From contig JAFZRP010000104.1 in NCBI GenBank assembly GCA_017619795.1, positions 1 to 64,000 of the forward strand: a DNA stretch of 64,000 bases, given 5' to 3'. This document shows, one piece after another, positions 51,256 through 59,960 of the stretch. The notes beneath the pieces were generated by a model, which saw only the letters and a list, made by a program, of their open reading frames with translations, did not search any database and was not told where the DNA came from. The stretch comes from Treponema sp. (GTDB lineage Bacteria; Spirochaetota; Spirochaetia; Treponematales; Treponemataceae). Both the position numbers and the translations under genes were made by a program. Every line of letters starts with the position of its first letter. Within the stretch, counting starts at the first letter, position 1.

Positions 51256-51273
51256 TTTACAGGAGAACTGATT

Positions 51274-51507
51274 ATGGAAAAGGACCTGATTGAATACATC
51301 GCAAAATCATTGGTCGATGATCCGTCAGCTGTTACTGTAAATGAAACTGAAGGCGAAAGGGGCATGGTGCTTCAGCTTAAGGTTGCGGATGGCGATATTG
51401 GCAAGGTAATCGGCAAATATGGTCGAATTGCTAAAGCTATGCGTACTGTTTTGAGCGCTTCGGCAGTAAAAGACGGTAAACATTACAGTCTTGATATTCT
51501 TGATTAG
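51274..51507 (+). CDS. khpA: KH-domain RNA-binding protein KhpA (YlqC)
   Basis: 77 residues, a single KH domain. The GxxG-type loop lies in GKVIGKYGRIAKAMR, which contacts single-stranded RNA. RBS ACAGGAG. In Gram-positive bacteria KhpA acts with KhpB on small RNAs and cell elongation; its spirochaete role is undescribed to my knowledge. Placement between rpsP and rimM is conserved. Confidence 0.95.
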   Translation: MEKDLIEYIAKSLVDDPSAVTVNETEGERGMVLQLKVADGDIGKVIGKYGRIAKAMRTVLSASAVKDGKHYSLDILD

Positions 51508-51525
51508 TTTCAGGGAATATTGCTG

Positions 51526-52107
51526 ATGGAGAAAGCACAGTTTGTGGTTGGGTTCATCCGTGGGACTCATGGTTATTCGGGTGAATGTAAAGTAGAGAGT
51601 GCTTCTGGTGAATACGAGCATCTGCTTGAATTGAAAGAAGTTACTTTGAGACATGACGATATGCAGAAAGAAGCAAAGGTTGAATCGGTTTCTTTAGGTC
51701 ACGCAGTCGCCTATGTTAAGTTTAAGGGAATAGATTCCGACACGGAGATAAAAAAATATAACCGTTGGGAGATTCTGGTTCCCAGAAAGTATGCAAAGCC
51801 TTTGAAAAAAGGTGAGTGGTACATTGAGGATTTACGAAACTGTTCCCTTGTTTATGAGGGAGACGGTCCGGCAACGTTGGATGCGCCTGTTGTAACAGGA
51901 ACAATCACAGACGTTTTGGAAGGCGGAGCAGGTTACTTACTTGAAGTTTCTCTCTCCGAAAGTTGCAATTGTATTGCAGATGAACTGAAAACTACTGCCG
52001 AAGGAAAACCTAGAGTTGTTTATGTTCCTTTTAGAAAGGAATTTATCGGTAAGGTAGATGTTCAGAACGGTACAGTTCAATTGATGCACCTCTGGATTCT
52101 GGAGTAA
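51526..52107 (+). CDS. rimM: Ribosome maturation factor RimM
   Basis: About 193 residues from the ATG at 51526 (AGGGA at 51512-51516); a TTG six bases earlier is too close to the ribosome binding site. The N-terminal RimM domain has VGFIRGTHGYSGECKV, and the C-terminal PRC-barrel part includes GEWYIEDL and the VVYVPFRKEFIGKVD segment. It is somewhat longer than usual, with an inserted polar loop near residue 135. It assists 30S head maturation with S19. Confidence 0.95.
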   Translation: MEKAQFVVGFIRGTHGYSGECKVESASGEYEHLLELKEVTLRHDDMQKEAKVESVSLGHAVAYVKFKGIDSDTEIKKYNRWEILVPRKYAKPLKKGEWYIEDLRNCSLVYEGDGPATLDAPVVTGTITDVLEGGAGYLLEVSLSESCNCIADELKTTAEGKPRVVYVPFRKEFIGKVDVQNGTVQLMHLWILE

Positions 52108-52111
52108 TTCC

Positions 52112-52894
52112 ATGAAATTTACTGTGCTGACCTTATTTCCTGACATTGTTAAGGCTTTTTTTGAAAACTCAATCATGGCCAAAGCAGTTGAAAAGGAAAT
52201 TATTGCTTACGATTTGGTGAACATCAGAGATTTTGCTCTAGATAAACACCATACCTGTGATGACGGAACGTATGGAGGTGGAGCTGGGCAGTTAATGCTT
52301 GCAGAACCGCTTTCAAAAGCACTTGATAGTGTAAATGCCCGCAAGAAATACGTAATTTATGTTACGCCAAGCGGAAAGCAGCTTACACAGAAAGTTGCAG
52401 AAGAATTGAGCCACAAGGACGAGCTTGTTTTCATCTGCGGCCGGTACGAAGGTATTGACCAAAGAATTATCGATTCCTATGTCGATGCAGAAATCTCTAT
52501 TGGAGATTATGTAATGTCATCGGGAGAAGTTGCGGCAACTGTCGTAATAGACACTGTTTACCGTCTGGTAGATGGAGTTATATCAAGGGAATCGCTGGAA
52601 GAAGAAAGTTATTGTGACGGACTTTTGGAGTATCCGCAGTATACTCATCCTGAAGAATGGAAGGGTATGAAGGTTCCTTCAGTTTTACTGAGTGGCAATC
52701 ATGAGGAAATCCGGAAGTGGCGGCTTAAAAAGAGGCTGGAAAAAACTCTGGCTGTAAGACCCGATTTAATCGCTCTTGCCAGAATGAAAGGTCAGCTTAC
52801 CGAAGAAGCCGAAAAGATGATTGAGGAAATAACTGAAACGGTCAGCTTAAAACGCGACAAAAAGAAGCGTAAAAAGCGTACCGCAGGAGATTAA
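52112..52894 (+). CDS. trmD: tRNA (guanine-37-N1)-methyltransferase
   Basis: 260 residues. A SPOUT-class knotted methyltransferase that makes m1G37 in tRNAs reading CNN codons, using S-adenosylmethionine. [49 protein letters not shown] and [12 protein letters not shown] are all present, covering the knot and the tRNA-binding helix. It is about 15 residues longer than the E. coli enzyme, with a basic tail [13 protein letters not shown]. Five bases from rimM and two from rplS, so tightly coupled. Confidence 0.98.
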   Translation: MKFTVLTLFPDIVKAFFENSIMAKAVEKEIIAYDLVNIRDFALDKHHTCDDGTYGGGAGQLMLAEPLSKALDSVNARKKYVIYVTPSGKQLTQKVAEELSHKDELVFICGRYEGIDQRIIDSYVDAEISIGDYVMSSGEVAATVVIDTVYRLVDGVISRESLEEESYCDGLLEYPQYTHPEEWKGMKVPSVLLSGNHEEIRKWRLKKRLEKTLAVRPDLIALARMKGQLTEEAEKMIEEITETVSLKRDKKKRKKRTAGD

Positions 52895-52895
52895 A

Positions 52896-53354
52896 ATGGA
52901 TCTTATTAAAACTATTGAAGAGACACAGAGACGTCCTGGTGCTCAGGACTTTAATGTAGGTGATACAGTAAAAGTTTTCTTCAAAATCATTGAAGGTAAA
53001 ACAGAACGTATCCAGGTTTACGAAGGCATTGTACTTTGTAAGAAAAACGAAGGTGCTCGCCAGACATTTACAGTTCGCAAGATTTCTTACGGTGTAGGTG
53101 TTGAACGTGTATTCCCTTATAACAGCCCTCGTATTGTAAAGGTTGATGTTGTTCGTCCTGGTAAAGTACGCCGTGCTAAGCTTTACTACTTACGCGACAA
53201 GATCGGTAAGTCTGCTAAGGTTAAGACAAGAGTTGGTGCTAAGGTTAAGGCTGAAATGGAAGCTCGAAACGCACGAGCAGCAGCCGCAGCTAAAGCTAAG
53301 GCAGAAGCAGCTGAAGCAGCAGCAAAGGCAGCAGCAGAGAATACTGCACAGTAG
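52896..53354 (+). CDS. rplS: 50S ribosomal protein L19 with alanine-rich tail
   Basis: 152 residues. Residues 1-115 are a complete bL19 ([43 protein letters not shown]). The last 35 residues are an Ala/Lys/Glu-rich extension ([20 protein letters not shown]), likely a charged helix and not part of the canonical protein. RBS CAGGAG. Last gene of the ribosomal block before a strong terminator. Confidence 0.97.
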   Translation: MDLIKTIEETQRRPGAQDFNVGDTVKVFFKIIEGKTERIQVYEGIVLCKKNEGARQTFTVRKISYGVGVERVFPYNSPRIVKVDVVRPGKVRRAKLYYLRDKIGKSAKVKTRVGAKVKAEMEARNARAAAAAKAKAEAAEAAAKAAAENTAQ

Positions 53355-53388
53355 TCCTGGTATAACCGCTTAAAGAATTTGGTATCTA

Positions 53389-53424
53389 AAAGAGATTGTG
53401 AGAAATCACAATCTCTTTTTTTTT
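53389..53424 (+). terminator. Rho-independent terminator after rplS
   Basis: AGAGATTGTG (53391-53400) pairs perfectly with CACAATCTCT (53407-53416) around a six-base loop, followed by T residues to 53424. Confidence 0.95.
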
Positions 53425-53443
53425 CGAATCTCGACAAGTCGGA

Positions 53444-53449
53444 TATAAT
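53444..53449 (+). promoter_or_regulatory. -10 element for the FliK-like gene
   Basis: Perfect TATAAT 17 bases before the ATG at 53467. The -35 is not convincing. The predicted leader is about 11 bases and contains no Shine-Dalgarno sequence. Confidence 0.45.
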
Positions 53450-53466
53450 TTTGTAAACTTTGAATA

Positions 53467-54486
53467 ATGAATACTTCGGCTAATTCGCAGATAAACGGTA
53501 TACAGTCGAATCTTCTCACAAATAATAATGTTGCCGGTAAGCTTTTGAAAAGCGGCGACCAGGTGCTTGTCCGTGTAACCGGTGATTTGGGAAACGGAAA
53601 GTATTCAGGCTCTATAGCGGGTGTAAAAATACTTCTTAATGCTAAGGGAAACGCAAAGCTTATGCCGGGAAGCACCTTTGTTGCAACCGCTAACATAAAC
53701 AAAGGTCAGCTCCAGATTATTCCTAAAAATCTTCCTGTACAGTTAGCTCAGCTTGGAATGGAAAGCCCTGTTACTATGGAACTGGCAAATCAGGAAGCTG
53801 TGTTAGCATTTTTACAGAATCTTGGACTTCCTCCAGATGAAATCTCGCTTCATCTTTTGCAGCAGTTTAAGCAGATGGAAATGAAAATGAATCCATCATT
53901 GCTTTCGAAAATAAGAAATCTTGCAGTAAAAATAAAAGGAAAAGAAAAATCTGCTGTTGAGCTGCTTGCACTTCTTGCAGAGAAAAATCTTACCGGCTCA
54001 GAGGACGAACTTCTTGAGCTTATGGCAGAACTTGACGGAGATTTTGGTGAGCCGCAGAACGGAAAGAACTCGTCTTTTTCACTTATGAATAGAATCAATT
54101 CAGAAAAAGGAAAGTGGTATCTGCTGCCGTTCGAAATAATACAGGCTGGAAAAATAAAGGAAACCGGTTCAACAAAATCGGGCGTTCTTGGAACTGGTTC
54201 TATACGCGTTTTAATGGATAATGAGCAGAAGCCTAAGCTTGTAAATATATTGTGTAATTATTCAGAAAAGAAATATCTTTTTTCGCTTGTTTATGAAAGC
54301 TCTCGTCTAAAAGAAATTAAAATGAATATAACTCCGTGCGAAATCAATGAAATTGAAGAAAAAACAGAAAGACTCAAGAATATGTTTTTACGCACAGATA
54401 TTTCTGTTGTATGGTGCGACAGCTCTGAAATAGAAGGTTCTGGTTGTGCTTCTGAAGATTTTTTTATGGTGGACGGTGAAGTATGA
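53467..54486 (+). CDS. FliK/YlqG-like protein
   Basis: 339 residues. Residues about 25-80 form a beta-rich region (VLVRVTGDLGNGKYSGSIAG), the centre is helical and Leu/Glu-rich, and the last 110 residues (VLGTGSIRVLMDNEQKPKLV, then a long helix IEEKTERLKNMF) fit the C-terminal fold of flagellar hook-length control proteins. It lies after rplS and overlaps an FlhB-like gene by four bases, the same order as ylqG-ylqH in Bacillus subtilis. Family identity is inferred mostly from this order and the fold pattern. The Gln/Ala-rich N-terminal region typical of FliK is missing. Confidence 0.55.
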   Translation: MNTSANSQINGIQSNLLTNNNVAGKLLKSGDQVLVRVTGDLGNGKYSGSIAGVKILLNAKGNAKLMPGSTFVATANINKGQLQIIPKNLPVQLAQLGMESPVTMELANQEAVLAFLQNLGLPPDEISLHLLQQFKQMEMKMNPSLLSKIRNLAVKIKGKEKSAVELLALLAEKNLTGSEDELLELMAELDGDFGEPQNGKNSSFSLMNRINSEKGKWYLLPFEIIQAGKIKETGSTKSGVLGTGSIRVLMDNEQKPKLVNILCNYSEKKYLFSLVYESSRLKEIKMNITPCEINEIEEKTERLKNMFLRTDISVVWCDSSEIEGSGCASEDFFMVDGEV

Positions 54487-54743
54487 GCGAAGAATCAAAG
54501 CAATTAAAGAAAAAAGCCGTTGCCTTAAAATATCCAGAAGGGTGCGTAGCGCCAATCATAACGGCAAAGGGAAGCGGACTTGTTGCCCAGCAGATGATAG
54601 AAACTGCACAAAAAGAAAATGTTTATATCACAGAAAATACAGAGCTTGTAAATCTTTTAGATTCCTGCGAAGTTGGTACACTTATTCCGGAAGAGACCTG
54701 GGAAGCTATAGCAATAATCTTTTCATTTATTCTAGGAGAGTAG
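54483..54743 (+). CDS. FlhB C-terminal-domain homolog (YlqH/FlhX-like)
   Basis: 86 residues corresponding to the cytoplasmic substrate-switch domain of FlhB, without its membrane part: AVALKYPEGCVAPIITAKG, QKENVYITENTELVNLL and VGTLIPEETWEAIA are the family landmarks. The autocleavage NPTH motif is absent; the sequence begins just after where it would be, as if it were the pre-cut C-terminal fragment. Coupled by an ATGA overlap to the FliK-like gene. It probably modulates export specificity, though its role in spirochaetes is unproven. Confidence 0.85.
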   Translation: MSEESKQLKKKAVALKYPEGCVAPIITAKGSGLVAQQMIETAQKENVYITENTELVNLLDSCEVGTLIPEETWEAIAIIFSFILGE

Positions 54744-54744
54744 T

Positions 54745-55101
54745 GTGGGAAATCGTGAGACAGGACTAAGTGGAGAGGAAAGGGCAGCTCAATATCTTTT
54801 AGAGAAAGGATATGAAGTTTTAGAGCGAAATTGGCGGACAAAGACCGGAGAAATTGATATAATAGCTAAGAAAGCAGAAACTTTAGTGTTTGTAGAGGTT
54901 AAAACGCTTCCACAGGCTACTCCAGATATGCTTTCTAGTGTGTTGAATAGACAGAAATTGCAAAGAATTTTAAAAACGTCTAAACGTTTTCTGTTAAATC
55001 ATCGACAATATAGTAACAGCTACATTCGTTATGATGTGATTGTTCTTGATATGCAGGGGCTTCCCGAGGTGTATCATATTGAAAATGCTTTTATGGAATA
55101 A
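54745..55101 (+). CDS. UPF0102/YraN family nuclease-like protein
   Basis: 118 residues from a GTG at 54745, one base after the preceding stop, with TAGGAGAG upstream. GLSGEERAAQYLLEKGYEVL, then WRTKTGEIDIIA and LVFVEVKTL form the YraN pattern, with the Asp-Glu-x-Lys arrangement of the restriction-endonuclease-like fold intact. Function unknown in all organisms; a link to DNA processing or uptake is only suggested by the fold. Confidence 0.9.
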   Translation: MGNRETGLSGEERAAQYLLEKGYEVLERNWRTKTGEIDIIAKKAETLVFVEVKTLPQATPDMLSSVLNRQKLQRILKTSKRFLLNHRQYSNSYIRYDVIVLDMQGLPEVYHIENAFME

Positions 55102-55116
55102 TGAGATGGAGTCTTT

Positions 55117-55317
55117 ATGATTTCTGGTGCCACTTTAAATGCGACTACAACATTAGTTTTGGAAAGAACTGATGAAAGAAAGCTGTCGCCCCGTATTCTC
55201 GAGTTACGGGAAAAAATACATAATGAGGAATATCTCAATAATGCTATTCAGCGGATTGCGCAGGTAATCAGTAAAAAGCTTGTTGAGAATCCTGAGGAAC
55301 TGAAGCTAAGGGAGTAG
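55117..55317 (+). CDS. Small FlgM-like protein (candidate anti-sigma factor)
   Basis: 66 residues. The C-terminal two-thirds (ILELREKIHNEEYLNNAI, then RIAQVISKKLVENP) resembles the helical, sigma-28-binding half of FlgM: a conserved Leu-x-x-x-Ile, a short turn with Tyr, then Ile-Ala-x-x-(L/I). The N-terminal part is short and polar. ATGGAG precedes the ATG. It follows FliK-like and FlhB-like genes, which fits a flagellar role. The family assignment is from sequence pattern only. Confidence 0.4.
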   Translation: MISGATLNATTTLVLERTDERKLSPRILELREKIHNEEYLNNAIQRIAQVISKKLVENPEELKLRE

Positions 55318-55350
55318 CACAAAGGGCCTTCCTTTCAGTTGGGGAATTGT

Positions 55351-55845
55351 ATGGATAAGAATAGAAGAAACAAAAAGTATTCGAACTGGAATAATCAGAA
55401 GAATAATTCTCAGCAGAACAATAGAAATAATAATAACAATAATAACGAGCAGGGAAAGAAAACCTTCCAGTTTAATCATACACTTTATGAAGATGAAGCC
55501 TCCAGAAGGGAACGTCAGCGTGCTATTCAGGAAATAAAGGCACGTGAAGTTATTTGTCCAAAATGCGGACAGCAGATTTCTGATGTTGCAAGTGCAATTC
55601 AGGATAAGACTTCAGGAAAGCCTGTTCATTTTGAATGTGTGCTTTCTGAAATAGAAAAAAATGAAAACGTAGGACCGAATGAAAAAATCGCCTATATCGG
55701 ACAGGGAAGATTCGGTCTGCTTTATTATGAAAACATTCGTGACCAGCGTCACTTTACTATAAAGAAAATAATTGAGTGGGAAGACAAAGATAAAAAATCT
55801 GAGTGGCGGGAAGAAATCGGTTCTCTGTACAGTCAGGTTGATTAA
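55351..55845 (+). CDS. Asn-rich protein with CxxC zinc-ribbon-like motif
   Basis: About 164 residues from the ATG at 55351; a TTG at 55339 lies within the GGGG ribosome binding region. Residues 1-35 are extremely rich in Asn, Gln and Lys (KNNSQQNNRNNNNNNNEQ). The folded part begins near 45 and holds CPKCGQQIS (about 73) and a later HFECVLSEIE, so Cys-x-x-Cys plus His/Cys could bind one zinc. GPNEKIAYIGQGRFGLLYYEN follows. No function recognised. Its stop overlaps the earP start by one base. Confidence 0.7.
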   Translation: MDKNRRNKKYSNWNNQKNNSQQNNRNNNNNNNEQGKKTFQFNHTLYEDEASRRERQRAIQEIKAREVICPKCGQQISDVASAIQDKTSGKPVHFECVLSEIEKNENVGPNEKIAYIGQGRFGLLYYENIRDQRHFTIKKIIEWEDKDKKSEWREEIGSLYSQVD

Positions 55846-57008
55846 TGGAAATCTCAATTCTCTGTAAAGTTGTTGACAATTACGGTGATATTGGGGTTGC
55901 TTACAGGTTATCCCGCCAGCTGCAAAAAATCGGTACAGCTAATATAAATCTAATCGTTGACGATTTACAAGCCTTCAACAAAATATGCAATTCAGTCTCT
56001 CCAGAAAAAAGCTTTCAGGTTGTAGAAGGCTTTTCTGTTTATAACTGGAAGGATTATGATTTTTGTTACAGCGAGTTTTCTAAAAATGACGGAGAAAAGC
56101 TTGCTGTAATTCTTGAATGCTTTCAATGCGGCAGACCAGACTGGATGGAAAAAATCCTTTTTGAAGACAAGCTTGAACGTACTGTTCAGGTGATTATGAT
56201 AGATTACCTTACAGCTGAGCCTTATGCCGAAACCTTTCATTGCTTAAAATCGTTGACCCGAAGTGCTAAAGTGCAGAAGGTAAACTTTATGCCGGGCTTT
56301 ACTGAGAAAACTGGCGGTCTTATTATTGATAATGACTGGAATGAGCTGCCGGAACGGAGAAGGGATGGCAGAATCCTTGTGTTTACATATGAAAGAAACT
56401 GGCAGCCGCTTGTTGAAGCGTTAGAAGAAGTTCAAGCTGTACAGAAAACAAAGGCAGAAAACAACATCACTACAGAAAAAACAATTCTTGTTGCACAGGG
56501 ACGAGGACAACAATCCTTTTTGGATGCAGTAAATGAAGTAAGCAAAACGAATTGTGACAAAGCTGATAATGATGAAGTGAGGCTGGATGTAAAAGTTTTG
56601 CCATATATGAATCAGCACGAATGGGACAAGCTTTTGAGGGAATGTTCTGTTTTATTTATTCGCGGCGAGGAATCTTTAAGCAGGGCGTGCCTTAGCGGAA
56701 TCCCTTTTGTGTGGCACGCTTATCCTCAGAGCGAAGAGTATCAGCTTGTAAAGGTTAAGGCTTTACTTGATCGTATGAAGCAGCATTTTAAGTCCGAAGA
56801 TTTTGAAGTTATAGAACGGTTATGGCTTGATATAAACAGTCCTGAAGCAGAGGTTGCAGAAGAAGAAATGAAAGAAGCCTGTCTCCGCTTTTTGGAACGA
56901 GCAGATGCTTTGTGTTACGGCTTCAGGGATTTTTCACTGTCACTTATAAAAAATGGAGACCTTGCACAAAACCTGATGACTTTTATTTACAAAATCAGTA
57001 TAATATAG
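55845..57008 (+). CDS. earP: EF-P arginine rhamnosyltransferase EarP
   Basis: 387 residues, a GT-B glycosyltransferase that transfers rhamnose from dTDP-rhamnose to an arginine of EF-P. The N-terminal CKVVDNYGDIGVAYRLSRQL holds the family aspartates (D11, D15); LECFQCGRPDWM, FMPGFTEKTGGLI and the nucleotide-sugar segment FIRGEESLSRACLSGIPFVWH are characteristic. The typical FVWH-(I/A)-YPQ is present. The next gene is efp, and that EF-P has arginine at the required position, so the pair is coherent. Overlaps the previous stop by one base. Confidence 0.93.
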   Translation: MEISILCKVVDNYGDIGVAYRLSRQLQKIGTANINLIVDDLQAFNKICNSVSPEKSFQVVEGFSVYNWKDYDFCYSEFSKNDGEKLAVILECFQCGRPDWMEKILFEDKLERTVQVIMIDYLTAEPYAETFHCLKSLTRSAKVQKVNFMPGFTEKTGGLIIDNDWNELPERRRDGRILVFTYERNWQPLVEALEEVQAVQKTKAENNITTEKTILVAQGRGQQSFLDAVNEVSKTNCDKADNDEVRLDVKVLPYMNQHEWDKLLRECSVLFIRGEESLSRACLSGIPFVWHAYPQSEEYQLVKVKALLDRMKQHFKSEDFEVIERLWLDINSPEAEVAEEEMKEACLRFLERADALCYGFRDFSLSLIKNGDLAQNLMTFIYKISII

Positions 57009-57044
57009 CGAATAATTCGTAATCTTTTTTAGAGGTTTTATATT

Positions 57045-57614
57045 ATGTTAATGACATCACAGTTAAAAGTTGGAACAGCTTTCGTTTATGAAGGCAATGC
57101 GCTTATCGTACAGAAAATGCTCGGACAGCGTTCAGGACGTGCTGGAATGGTAACAAGCTTCCGTGTAAAGAACCTTGTAACAGGTTCTACAATGGATCTT
57201 GGAATTGACGCTGGTGAAAAGTTTGATGAAGTTGATCTTGAACCACACGTAACAAAGCTTTCATACATCGATGGCGACACATTTGTATTTATGGATCAGG
57301 ATACTTACGAGCAGTTTGAGCTTTCAAGAGATGATTTGGGTGACTATGCAGGCTATATTACTCCTGATGATGACCTTGAAATCAACCTTACATTCTACGA
57401 AGGAAAACCAGTTGGTATTGATCTTCCTGTTCGTGTTACAAGAACAGTTACTTACTGCGAACCAGGTGTAAAGGGAGATACTTCTGGAAAGTCTCTTAAA
57501 CCAGCTACACTTGATACAGGTATTGAATGCCGCGTTCCATTGTTCATCAACACAGATGACAAGATCGTAATCGATACACGCGACGGTTCATTCCTTGAAA
57601 GAGCAAAGAACTAA
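57045..57614 (+). CDS. efp: Elongation factor P, Arg32 type
   Basis: 189 residues. It relieves ribosome stalling at polyproline. Domain I carries the modification loop GQRSGRAG, where the arginine is residue 32 counted from the first ATG, exactly the position rhamnosylated by EarP (lysine would indicate EpmA-type modification). The later EPGVKGDTSGKSLKPATL and the C-terminal IDTRDGSFLERAK are family hallmarks. Codons are of the highly expressed type. Downstream of earP by 36 bases, with a weak GAGGT before the ATG. Confidence 0.97.
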   Translation: MLMTSQLKVGTAFVYEGNALIVQKMLGQRSGRAGMVTSFRVKNLVTGSTMDLGIDAGEKFDEVDLEPHVTKLSYIDGDTFVFMDQDTYEQFELSRDDLGDYAGYITPDDDLEINLTFYEGKPVGIDLPVRVTRTVTYCEPGVKGDTSGKSLKPATLDTGIECRVPLFINTDDKIVIDTRDGSFLERAKN

Positions 57615-57634
57615 TTTTTCTTTGTAAGCGTTAT

Positions 57635-57669
57635 AAAGGCCGGAAATCATAATGATTCCGGTCTTTTTT
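57635..57669 (+). terminator. Rho-independent terminator after efp
   Basis: AAAGGCCGGAA (57635-57645) pairs with TTCCGGTCTTT (57656-57666) with one G-T wobble, extended by ATCAT/ATGAT, then T residues to 57669. Confidence 0.92.
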
Positions 57670-57716
57670 ATTTACTTTATTAAGAAATGTGATATATTAT
57701 TCATTAGGGTACTGCT

Positions 57717-59945
57717 ATGGATAATGATATTGCTGCTTTTTGTAAAGATACAAATATTCATACAAGAGATAATCTCGAACGTATTGTTAACGAGATTGCT
57801 GATTCTATTCCCTGTGTTTTTATCCTTTTTGATTTTGACGGCTTTAGTAAAATAATAGATACCTTTGGTAAAGAAAAAAGCGACGAAATCTTAAGTATTA
57901 TCCTTAAAAAAATACACCACAGTCTTAAAGCCTCAGATTTTATTGGTCATATTGAAACAGATTCCTTTATGATTTGCATAAAGAATGTTTCATCTCTCGC
58001 AATTGCAGAAAGGTTTGCTAGACATATTGTATTGTTGTGCCGTAACACAATGAAAAACGGTATTTTGCTTTCTGCGGGTGTAGGTGTTACAAGAAGTCCT
58101 AATGACGGTACAAACTTTGAATTGCTTTTTGAAAAATGTACAAAGGCAATGAACGAAGCTAAAAGGCGAGGAGGCGACTGTTTTGTTCTTTATGAGGATA
58201 TTGAAAATAACAGTGGATATCAGAGAAGCAGAACAGGTTCTGCAAAGGAAGACCAGAAATACGATTCCGAAAGAATAGCACGCTCCTACAATCATAATAT
58301 GATGATTATTTATGATTGTAAGACAGATACTTACGATTATACATATTTTGTAAAGGAGCAGTTTTCGGCAAGCTTTGATTTGCGTCCTTTATGGCAGATT
58401 CTGCGTGATGACAAAATCCTTTCTGAACAGTATGCCCAGAAGTTTAAGAATAAGATTGAAGAGTTTAAAAACGTTACTATTCCGCGTGCTCACTATACAG
58501 AGTTCTATATGAAGAATGCCGACCAGATCTGGAAATGGTATAGAGTTGGTTTTGTCTGCAGCGAGCCGGGAACAAAGGTTGCAATCTCCTTTACAGATAT
58601 AAGCGATGAAATTGCCTTCCACCGAAGGCTTACTCATATGACTGAATATGATGAGCTTACAGGACTTCAAAATAGAAATGCATTTTGCCATGATGTTGAA
58701 GAGCTTCTGGCTAATAATCCTGAGCTCGCTACTGAAGCTAAGTCTGCAATTGTTTATGTTGATGTTTTTAATTTTGCGGCTGTAAACGATATTTTTGGTA
58801 CTTCAGAGGGAGACAGGGTTCTTATTTATCTATCTGAGCTTATAACAGACATTACAAGAGATTTTGGTGCTGCCTGCCGAATCGGTTCAGATAATTTTGC
58901 CTTTTTTATAAAAGGAGATTCTGAGCAGATTACAAAGGCTGTTTCTCTTGTTATAGACAGCTTCAGTAATTATGATTTATTCTTTGAGGTTTCTTGCTTT
59001 GCCGGAATCTATCAGATTACAGAAGAAAAACTTTCTGTAAATGCAATGATAGACAGGGCCGCACTTGCTCAGAGCCTTGTAAAAGGTAAGTACAACGAAA
59101 AATACTGCTTCTACAGGGAATCAATGCGCAATCAGATGCTTTCGGAGCAGGAAATAACAGGAATAATGACAACGGCTCTGAACGATAAGCAGTTTGTTGT
59201 TTATTATCAGCCGCAGTTTAATCATTCAACAGGAACGCTTATTGGGGCAGAGGCACTCGTACGCTGGCAGCATAAAGATAAGGGACTTGTAGCACCGGGT
59301 ATTTTCATTCCGATTTTTGAGAAAAATGGTTTTATAACAAAGCTTGATTTGTTTGTTTTTGAAAGAGTCTGTATGTTCCTTAAAGAAAGTCTTGCTCAGA
59401 ATAAAGCTATTGTTCCTGTATCTACAAACTTTTCCCGTCACGATATTTTTAGAAATGATTTTATAGACAACATAGAAGCAATCAGAAAGAAATATGGTGT
59501 TCCTGCTAAATATATTCGTGTAGAAATAACTGAATCTGCGGCCGTTGGCGGAAGCCAGTATGTTAACGAGTTTATTAAAAAGCTTCACGACTGTGGCTAC
59601 ATTGTTGAAATGGATGATTTTGGCAGCGGTTATTCTTCGTTGAATGTTTTGAAGGATATTGATTTTGATATAGTTAAGCTTGACATGAAGTTTCTGTCTG
59701 GTGAGACTACGAATAACCGCGGCGGAACTATTTTGAGCTCTGTAGTAAGAATGGCGCAGTGGCTTGAAATGCCTGTTATTGCAGAAGGTGTGGAAAATGT
59801 AAACCAGGCTGATTTTTTGAACAGTATTGGCTGTGATTATATTCAGGGTTATTTGTATTCTCAGCCGCTTCCAGAAAAGGATTATGTTGAGCTTTTAAAT
59901 AAAACTACAATCGATAAGATTCACAATATTAAAGAAAAGAAATAA
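57717..59945 (+). CDS. Cyclic-di-GMP phosphodiesterase with two degenerate GGDEF domains and EAL
   Basis: 742 residues, soluble. Residues about 20-160 are a GGDEF domain with its active-site loop lost (GHIETDSFMI). A PAS-like region follows (about 185-300). Residues about 310-450 are a second GGDEF with loop RIGSDNFAFF, also not canonical. The EAL domain (about 475-735) is intact: E512 in AEALVRW, NFSRHD, VEITESA, D633-D634 in MDDFGSGYSS, KLDMKF and AEGVEN. So it most likely hydrolyses cyclic-di-GMP, with the GGDEF parts sensing nucleotide or mediating dimers. It has its own TATATT element near 57693. Confidence 0.93.
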   Translation: MDNDIAAFCKDTNIHTRDNLERIVNEIADSIPCVFILFDFDGFSKIIDTFGKEKSDEILSIILKKIHHSLKASDFIGHIETDSFMICIKNVSSLAIAERFARHIVLLCRNTMKNGILLSAGVGVTRSPNDGTNFELLFEKCTKAMNEAKRRGGDCFVLYEDIENNSGYQRSRTGSAKEDQKYDSERIARSYNHNMMIIYDCKTDTYDYTYFVKEQFSASFDLRPLWQILRDDKILSEQYAQKFKNKIEEFKNVTIPRAHYTEFYMKNADQIWKWYRVGFVCSEPGTKVAISFTDISDEIAFHRRLTHMTEYDELTGLQNRNAFCHDVEELLANNPELATEAKSAIVYVDVFNFAAVNDIFGTSEGDRVLIYLSELITDITRDFGAACRIGSDNFAFFIKGDSEQITKAVSLVIDSFSNYDLFFEVSCFAGIYQITEEKLSVNAMIDRAALAQSLVKGKYNEKYCFYRESMRNQMLSEQEITGIMTTALNDKQFVVYYQPQFNHSTGTLIGAEALVRWQHKDKGLVAPGIFIPIFEKNGFITKLDLFVFERVCMFLKESLAQNKAIVPVSTNFSRHDIFRNDFIDNIEAIRKKYGVPAKYIRVEITESAAVGGSQYVNEFIKKLHDCGYIVEMDDFGSGYSSLNVLKDIDFDIVKLDMKFLSGETTNNRGGTILSSVVRMAQWLEMPVIAEGVENVNQADFLNSIGCDYIQGYLYSQPLPEKDYVELLNKTTIDKIHNIKEKK

Positions 59946-59960
59946 AGTCATCTAGCAGAT

